Positions 57,569 to 64,000 of a stretch of DNA of 64,000 nt are shown here, one piece after another. Source of the DNA: Macrostomum hystrix (Eukaryota; Platyhelminthes; Macrostomidae). Numbering within the stretch: position 1 is the first letter of the stretch; each line of letters opens with the position of its first letter. The notes under the pieces were generated by a model. That model did not search any database. It saw only the letters and a program-made list of their open reading frames with translations, and was not told where the DNA came from. A program made the translations under genes and the position numbers. The DNA lies in the NCBI GenBank assembly GCA_950097015.1, contig CATNEN010000038.1, positions 5,501,001-5,565,000 on the forward strand, read 5' to 3'.

Positions 57569-58551
57569 TCCGGATCTTAGAGCTGAGGTTCTTGATGAAG
57601 CTTTCCGGGTGCCTATTGTTGCTTGATGTTCACTTATCCAAGCAGAAATAGCTGGGGGAGAGCTACACAAACTCGACTGTCTGACATGGGGGATCGAGGG
57701 AGCAGTTGAACTGGAGCTGCCTGACCTGCGATGCGCTCCCGGGTTGATAAGATTTTTTGCCCCAGCCAGTGGACGGCTTAGTCGAAACGAGGAAGAAAAT
57801 TTCTCCCCAGAAAGGAAAGAAATTCAGGAATAAGAGCCCAAAGCAGGGGGATTGGTGAGGAAGAAAAGGACTGAGTGGGGAAGGGAGTACAGAGGGTGGG
57901 ATGCACAGGGCTACAGCTTGATCGCCAACTGCTCTCCTCTGCTTGCCCAGCCAAGCAGCATCCCCCGAACCCCATCAGAGCGGGATCAGTTGTGTCAGCC
58001 GCGTCGGCCTTCGCAAAAGCAGAGCTGGGAGGGCGGCATGACGAAGTGCTAACTTTCGTGCAGAAAAATATTTCACGCAAAATTTCTGGATCATAACTTC
58101 TTCGGGTTTTAGCAAGGTGCAAGTATTTTATTTAATCATAATTACGTGAGCCTTTAAAACTTCCAGAAGCATACAATACTCATGCATAGAATAAAGAAAC
58201 TATATGGCCCTTAAGATTGTGAGCGACCAATCCGTAAAACAGTGGGCTGCTTTCTTTTTTCATAGTTGTAAAAAGCTGGTAAAGATAGTTGTTTCAGTAG
58301 AAATATTAATTTGTTATTAAATGTAACTAATGTCATTAAATTAACCGAATTTCGCAAAGATTTATGAACTTTTTCCTCTCGTTTGTTGCAGTTTGTTGTT
58401 TTGTTGTTTTTTTTCGCGCCAGCAACCAGCTGCTGCGACATTGCTGCAGTTGCATCAGCCTCCTCGGCTAAGCAAGCAAGCAGTCGCCTGTGCTGAGAAC
58501 CTCCACGACAGGCAAGCCGCTGGACCTGCCGAGGCGCACAAGGCAGAGCAC
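57569..58551. other. Intergenic region between the BCL2-like gene and gene B
   Basis: No gene is recognised. An alternative frame near 58455-58556 shows a PAN-like cysteine spacing but its phase does not fit gene B. Confidence 0.4.
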
Positions 58552-58568
58552 TCAGCCGCGCTGACACA
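58552..58568 (-). CDS. Gene B candidate terminal exon
   Basis: Acceptor CTTCTCTGTACAG in the required phase 1 adds VCQRG and TGA. Very short, weakly supported; parallels the short terminal exon of gene A. Confidence 0.3.
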
Positions 58569-61500
58569 CTGTACAGAGAAGGCCACAGTCGATGTGGATG
58601 GGTCAGTTAGGGATGCCACTTTAAGTAGATACTCTGAAATAATTTTTTACTGTGCTCCAAGCTTCTGCCGAAAGCAATTTATCAGCACAAGAGAAATGAG
58701 CAGCTAACCTGCTCCGTCTCTCAGGGTGGTCGCAACGCGCAGCCGGAAGCCGGTCCGACCCCGGCCGGTGCCGCCCGTCTCGAAGCGGACCGTCATCAGC
58801 CGGGACGCCGATCTGTAGACGCTGGAGTTGAATTCTCCCACAGACAGGGACAGGCTGGCGAGAGGCGAGTCGGCGCCATCGAACAGACTGACTCGGTCGC
58901 AGCAGGCCTCCAAGTCCATGTGCGTGAACCAGGCCGAGATGCCGCTGGAGTCTGCAGGAGCCACAATGGTCCAGCTGCAGCTCGCGTTGCCGCTGTACAA
59001 ACTGCCGAACCCGAATCCAGAATGGCTCACTAGAGCCAAGCCAGCCAGGTCAAAGTCGGCCTGCACCACTGCGTCACCGCTGCATGCTGAAACAGGTTTC
59101 ACAGTCAGTGCATGCTGAAACAGGTTTCACAGTCAGTGCATGCTGAAACAGGTTTCACAGTCAGTGCATGCTGAAACAGGTTTCACAGTCAGTGCATGCT
59201 GAAACAGGTTTCACAGTCAGTGCATGCTGAAACAGGTTTCACAGTCAGTGCATGCTGAAACAGGTTTCACAGTCAGTGCATGCTGAAACAGGTTTCACAG
59301 TCAGTGCATGCTGAAACAGGTTTCACAGTCAGTGCATGCTGAAACAGGTTTCACAGTCAGTGCATGCTGAAACAGGTTTCACAGTCAGTGCATGCTGAAA
59401 CAGGTTTCACAGTCAGTGCATGCTGAAACAGGTTTCACAGTCAGTGCATGCTGAAACAGGTTTCACAGTCAGTGCATGCTGAAACAGGTTTCACAGTCAG
59501 TGCATGCTGAAACAGGTTTCACAGTCAGTGCATGCTGAAACAGGTTTCACAGTCAGTGCATGCTGAAACAGGTTTCACAGTCAGTGCATGCTGAAACAGG
59601 TTTCACAGTCAGTGCATGCTGAAACAGGTTTCACAGTCAGTGCATGCTGAAACAGGTTTCACAGTCAGTGCATGCTGAAACAGGTTTCACAGTCAGTGCA
59701 TGCTGAAACAGGTTTCACAGTCAGTGCATGCTGAAACAGGTTTCACAGTCAGTGCATGCTGAAACAGGTTTCACAGTCAGTGCATGCTGAAACAGGTTTC
59801 ACAGTCAGTGCATGCTGAAACAGGTTTCACAGTCAGTGCATGCTGAAACAGGTTTCACAGTCAGTGCATGCTTTAGTAGATTTACTAGCGGGTCTCATAT
59901 TACACAGCTGTTTAGTGGCGACTCACCCCAGGTCCTCACTCGGGGCCTCGCCATGAACCTCAGCTCGAATCCCGTGCGAGTTTCGCTGCTATTCGCGGTG
60001 AAGAGAACCCGAGCCGTGCCGGACACTGCCACAATGGCGGGCAGACTCACAGGCTGGTCCAGCTGCGATGCCACCTGCAGCAGAGTGGAGCCATCGAACA
60101 CGGACACTGAGTCCACGCCAGGCTCAACATCCACATGGGTGAACCAGAGGACAATCTCATGGCCCACGGGAGCTCTGAGCGTCCAGTCACAGCTGAGGCC
60201 GCTGGCATAGACGGATCCGTTACCGAAGTGTTCGTGGCTGACTATGGAAACTGGCTCGGAGTCTGGCCTCACAAACAGTTGCTGACTGCCGGAACAGGCT
60301 GAAAAGTCAAAAGTTCTTGAAAGTAATTTTTATACATATACGAGCTAGTTTCTTTACTAGGGTCCGCTCACCACTCCTATTCCTGTGTAACGATACGGCG
60401 TAGTTAATTCTGAAGCCAGTGCGAGTCTTGCTGCCGTTGGTCTCAAATCGAACCCAAATTTCGCTACCACCAGACGAGTAGGCGGGCGAATCAGCACCGC
60501 CTATCCTGCCTGAGATTGTAGTGAGCAGCTCACCACTATTTGAGTGCAGAGAGACTCGATCGCAGCAGGCTTCGAGATCCAAGTGCGAGAACCACAGGAA
60601 CAAAGTGTAACCATCTCGCGCCTGAAGCTGCCAGCTGCAGTTGAGCCTGTTTTCGTACGGCTTGCCCTGTGAGAATCCGGCATGGCTGCCAAGTTGGCCA
60701 ACACCAGTAACGGCAATGGGCCCGGGGGCATGGCCGCACTCTTGAAATGGTTTTAACAAACGGACAACAGCTTAATCGTGCGTCTGCGCTATCATTAATT
60801 TGACAAATCTTTGTTGTAGTCTTTACCCGATCCGATGGCCCGATAGGCAAGGTGAAATCCTGAGCCTGCTAGTCTGGCATCGCTCACGAAACGCACTGTC
60901 ATTGAGCTGCCAGTCGCCGTGAATTCTGTCTGAGAGAGTGAATGCTGCTCAGGCCGAGCTGAGGATAGGTTCGCCATCAGCTGATCAGTTTCTGAGTAGA
61001 TCAGCAGAAAATCGAAGCCAGGCTCAAGGTCTAAGTCGAGTACAGTTAGGGACAGAGAAAAGTGCTCCGGAGCTCTAAGTGTCCAGCTGCAATTCATGCT
61101 GCCATTGTAGGACACTCGGTTGTCGATGTCTTTGTGGCTGACCAGTGTTCCAGCCAGCTGTTCGTAGAAAATGTAGATTTGCTTGTCACCCATGCACACT
61201 AAAACATTTTTATAAATGATGTAAAGCTTAAATTAAAGTTAATTTAAAGTCTTTAATTGTCGATTTCACTCACTGCTTCCGTCAGGGACGGCTCTGTAGA
61301 TTAGACGAAAGCTCATAGATCTCCGAGCAGGTACTATGGCTATAATTGAAGCCTTGTTGCTTTCCGAATAGTACCTTGCGTTTTTCGTCAGCGCGCCCTT
61401 ACCGGAGTATATCATCCTATCGGAACAGCCGGCCAGCTTCACTCCCGTGGTGCCGTCGAATGCGGCTAAATACGGCTCACAGGGTAGGCTTAAGAATGTG

Positions 61501-63173
61501 AAACTGAATGCGACGACAAATCCGATTGGGGCAGTGAGGTTCCAAATGCAGGTGGAGCCTTGCTCATAATATTGTGATGGCTCCAGTCTGAATCCAGTGG
61601 ACGATGCGAGCGAGTCAGTCCAACTGCCGGCTGGTAGTGTAAAATTTGCACCACCGTCACTGCAAACTGAAGGAATTCGGACAGGGTTAATGAGTGCACG
61701 GTAATTGCACGGTTGGAAAGATACATGGCGGTATATGAACTAACGGTCATTCGAGTGGATAAAATGTATTGAGTATTTTAGCAAACGGGTTGAGTAGCGC
61801 AGCAATCCTTTGCGTTTGCAACTCGCACCAAGGTTCCTGAGCTCGATTCCACAGCGAGGCCACGTGCATTTGTGGCTTAGAACATGGGGGTTTTCATGCA
61901 ATTCAGGCAAGAAGGTTAATTTCCATGGCAGAGGGTGCATTGCCTGATGATTAAAAAGTCAGGGCAGATGTACACACAAGTGTGAGTGTGTGCCTGCGTA
62001 TGGTATCTGTGTGTGTGTGCTCAGTAGTCAGCGAAATGAGCAGAATAAACCGAAGGAAAATGTATGAAAATTGAAGGAATGAAACGACAAAGCCTATTTA
62101 AAACTTGGGGATATGATTTAGGACAGCCTTTCAAAGTTTGGGAAATGTGAAAGTCACTATATCGATAAGAGTAAAGAGTTAAGTTATCCAGGTAAGTGTG
62201 GTTCAACTAAAGAGCATGCAAGAAGTTTATGCAATACTTTCAGATGCCATAAATGGCGAAAGGGAGCTTTTGAAACCGTAGACGACTAAAAATTGCTACT
62301 CGTAGCTTGGGTTGCTATTGATTAGAAACACACCTGATACCACTGCTGTCTCCGCGTAGAACTTCATAATAAAACCGGATCTTTCAACGCTAAAGTCAGA
62401 ATGAAACTCCACAGTCATTGTGCTTCCAGTCGACTTAAACACTTGAGGTCTGTGGACATTCGATTGAAGCTGTGTTGAGCCCAGTAGACACAGTAGAACG
62501 TCTGTGTTGGGCCCATCGAACAGGGCCAGGTAATCGCAGCAAGCCTCAAGTGCAACATGAGTTATATAGGCTGCGACTATGTAGCCAGGTGGTGCTCGGA
62601 TGGTCGCCAAGTGATCCTGGTTGCTTTCATAGTAGCCGTAGCGATTTTTAAAGTTAGTAAGCGTGCTGCTCAGGGAATCCGGATTAACCTCGATATCGCC
62701 ATCTTCAACTGCGTTGGATAGAAAGTTTATGTTAGCTGTGAGCATAAATATTAGCTAAAGTCGAACATCATTGTAAGCAGCCTCAGAACGATCGGACTCA
62801 CTGAACTGCGATGCCGCGGCAAACTGCATCTTAAAGCCGTAGCAACTCTGAGACATTGGCGACAGGCTAAACAGCACCGTCAACGCTCCTTCAGCCGAAA
62901 TCCAAGGCGTTTCGTAGGAGTCGGAGTTTTCGCTCGCGACGGAGCCGAGCTCTGGAGCGCTAGTGGAGTCTCCGTCGAACAGGCGCAAGGAATCCGCATG
63001 GTATGTGTCCAAGCTGAGCAGACGAGCCCTAATGAAACGCTGATTTGGAGCCGCAAGCGTGAAGATGCAGTTCAGCTTGAATGTGTAGGGAGTATTTCGA
63101 CATTGCCGACTCTCCAGCGCATTCATTCCGTCCTCTAAGCTGACGTGCGCAGAATGGAATCCATCGCTGCAGA
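58552..63173 (-). CDS. Second multi-CUB gene (gene B), 3' part
   Basis: Seven CUB exons (62802-63173, 62334-62708, 61274-61666, 60827-61198, 60372-60740, 59927-60298, 58709-59086) are all phase 1 at both ends and form one open frame; a candidate terminal exon (58552-58568) follows. The first visible exon begins with a 3' splice site, so the N-terminus lies beyond the right edge. It is in the same orientation as gene A and shares its domain signature (SHxGFGxGS, NCSW, LEACCDRVSL), so the two probably arose by duplication. The BCL2-like gene separates them. The products are presumably secreted ligand-binding or adhesive proteins; no TM segment is seen. Confidence 0.82.
58709..59086 (-). CDS. 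Gene B last CUB exon
   Basis: CSGDA start, ASCSWTIVAPAD, LEACCDRVSLFDG (paired cysteines), YRSASRLMTVRFETG, GFRLRVA. Its 3' splice site TTTCAG|CATGCA is the one repeated in the adjacent minisatellite. Confidence 0.86.
59081..59872. repeat. 28-bp minisatellite that repeats a splice acceptor
   Basis: About 28 virtually identical copies. On the minus (gene) strand each reads CTGACTGTGAAACCTGTTTC-AGCATGCA, so each includes the intron end CCTGTTTCAG and the first six exon bases CATGCA of the last CUB exon. The array fills nearly the whole intron. Confidence 0.95.
59927..60298 (-). CDS. Gene B CUB exon (sixth visible)
   Basis: CSGSQ start, LSCDWTLRAPVG, VEPGVDSVSVFDG (no loop Cys), GFELRFMA. Donor GTGAGT. 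Confidence 0.84.
60372..60740 (-). CDS. Gene B CUB exon (fifth visible)
   Basis: ECGHAP start, LNCSWQLQARDG, LEACCDRVSLHSN (paired cysteines), IWVRFETN, GFRINYAV. Donor GTGAGC. Confidence 0.85.
60827..61198 (-). CDS. Gene B CUB exon (fourth visible)
   Basis: CMGDK start, MNCSWTLRAPEH, LEPGFDFLLIYS (no loop Cys), SSMTVRFVSD, GFHLAYRA. Donor GTAAAG. Confidence 0.84.
61274..61666 (-). CDS. Gene B CUB exon (third visible)
   Basis: No in-frame ATG; read through between splice sites. CSDGG start, STCIWNLTAPIG, then classical separated cysteines LPCEPYLAAFDG and AGCSD, MSFRLIYRA. Donor GTGAGT. Confidence 0.8.
61785..62045 (+). mobile_element. SINE fragment, plus orientation
   Basis: Begins within a decayed tRNA-like head (box B GAGCTCGATTCCACAGCGAG) and runs through the body to CTCAGTAGTCAGCGAAATGA; the ATT tail is missing and a middle segment is replaced. 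Lies in a gene B intron, antisense. Confidence 0.7.
62334..62708 (-). CDS. Gene B CUB exon (second visible)
   Basis: Both first cysteines are lost together (QDHLATIRAPPG), while LEACCDYLALFDG keeps the pair, with one more Cys in LLCLLG. Ends GFIMKFYA. Donor GTGTGT, weaker than the others. Confidence 0.78.
62802..63173 (-). CDS. Gene B CUB exon (first visible)
   Basis: CSDGFH start, LNCIFTLAAPNQ, YHADSLRLFDG (no loop Cys), QSCYGFKMQFA. Starts at an acceptor in phase 1, so upstream coding exons exist beyond it. Confidence 0.8.
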
Positions 63174-64000
63174 CTGCAATTTTTTAAGGCATTTGGTCCT
63201 TATTAATCCTCAGTGACGGCATCAACAGTGGAAAAACCACGAGGGTATTTCAAGTACCCGCAGCCTTCCAGTAACAGCTTAAAAGTACTCCACGATATCT
63301 ACGAAACCGAATGACAAATATTCGTAAAAACCCACAATATGGATCGACATTTTCTGCCCTTTACGATGAACTAGCTTTTAAAGCCGTAGGTCAGCATCGT
63401 CACTGATTCTTGTCGATGACCCTAGTGACAATGACATTGAACATTCCTCTGTATAAACCTCGACTATGGTTAATCCATGTTGGTTTAATAGTATTGGGAT
63501 AAATATCATAATCAAAACAACACAATCAACAACAATACCGACATGGTTGCATGTTGAAATTTTTAGAGTAGAAAAATTTGCTTAGCTTGACTGTTTTTCC
63601 ACAAGACACCCCGGTTTTATGATTCTGGAAGTAGTTTTTTATAGGACTTTCGTGGCTGGAATATATTTTTTGGAATACGAAAAAAAGAAAATCTGGGTAT
63701 TTGAAATACCTGCTGATAAGTGGGGATTTCGTTTCTAGCTAAGTAAGGTACTCGTATTAACAGGACGCGACACTTATTTTAGAAAGATATTCGCGTTCGA
63801 GTCGTATTTTTGTAATTGTATTAATCTAGCATTTTACATCTATTAATCTACGAGTATAAAAAATTGACATTTTTACTTTAATTTTTACTTACTTAAATGT
63901 AGAAAAATTTATGTACTCCTAACAATTTCAAGTGTCAATTATTAACCAGTTAACAATTAACCAATTCAGATGTAGCCTCAAACCACACAGTCACATTCTG
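63174..64000. other. Right-edge intron or upstream region of gene B
   Basis: No exon or signal peptide is recognised. It contains a MITE-like copy and AT-rich sequence. Confidence 0.4.
63225..63720. mobile_element. MITE-like element copy
   Basis: Starts CAGTGGAAAAACC, then GGGTATTTCAAGTACC; near its right end is GGGTATTTGAAATACC. Same terminal motifs as the 38126-38600 element, which places it in that family, but the interior is only loosely similar and the exact right boundary is unclear. Confidence 0.5.

Noticed and set aside
58455-58556. Frame with PAN/apple-like cysteine spacing (AECSALC, AACLSW, ACLLS)
   Set aside because: The frame needs phase 0 or 2 at its acceptor, but the preceding CUB exon ends in phase 1; it is also short and lacks flanking PAN cysteines.
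18485-59872. Tandem repeats considered as CRISPR arrays
   Set aside because: Repeat units are directly adjacent with no unique spacers, and the surrounding genes are eukaryotic with introns.

Overview
The window is a piece of an invertebrate metazoan nuclear genome. Genes are split by GT-AG introns, secreted proteins carry one-exon-per-domain extracellular modules, the standard stop codons are used, and the non-coding DNA is full of tRNA-derived SINEs, short inverted-repeat elements, an LTR retrotransposon and very many minisatellites. I cannot name the species. Strong 3' splice sites lying 17-120 nt upstream of several start codons, with no recognisable 5' exon, would fit a lineage that uses spliced-leader trans-splicing, but this is only inference.

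Layout. 188-3987 (-) is a three-exon gene for a small single-pass membrane protein. 4772-5804 (-) is a UBE2Z-type ubiquitin-conjugating enzyme. 7648-8076 is an inverted-repeat element. 8115-10198 is an LTR retrotransposon of the Ty3/Gypsy type with intact target duplication but no reverse transcriptase, RNase H or integrase. 11294-29139 is a run of four + strand genes: a 1067-residue zinc-finger/RS/RRM-like protein, an OCIA-domain protein, adenylosuccinate lyase (ADSL, 4 exons, 524 aa) and LCMT2/TYW4 (10 exons, 779 aa). In ADSL and LCMT2 nearly every long intron, and the downstream flanks, are filled by a different minisatellite.

31151-63173 is all on the - strand. It starts with one orphan exon with weak selenoprotein-W/H-like similarity whose stop codon lies in a minisatellite. 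Next is a 27-exon gene (53655 down to 33131) for a predicted 3245-residue secreted protein with 24 CUB domains. Then comes a two-exon BCL2-family gene (57568 down to 55512), and finally the 3' part of a second CUB gene (7 visible domains) that runs off the right edge. Exon lengths and phases in ADSL, LCMT2, the long CUB gene, the BCL2-like gene and the first membrane-protein gene all sum to exact open frames, which supports the hand-built models.

Themes. CUB domains here occur in two forms: classical ones with separated third and fourth cysteines, and a larger class with a shortened loop carrying two adjacent cysteines (E-x-C-C-D) and no fourth cysteine. The minisatellites are the other striking feature: three of them share a 17-bp core, one repeats a working splice acceptor about 28 times, and one ends inside a coding exon. 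ADSL (purine synthesis), LCMT2 (wybutosine synthesis on tRNA-Phe), UBE2Z (ubiquitin transfer) and the BCL2-like protein (apoptosis control) are housekeeping genes with no obvious functional link to the CUB cluster.
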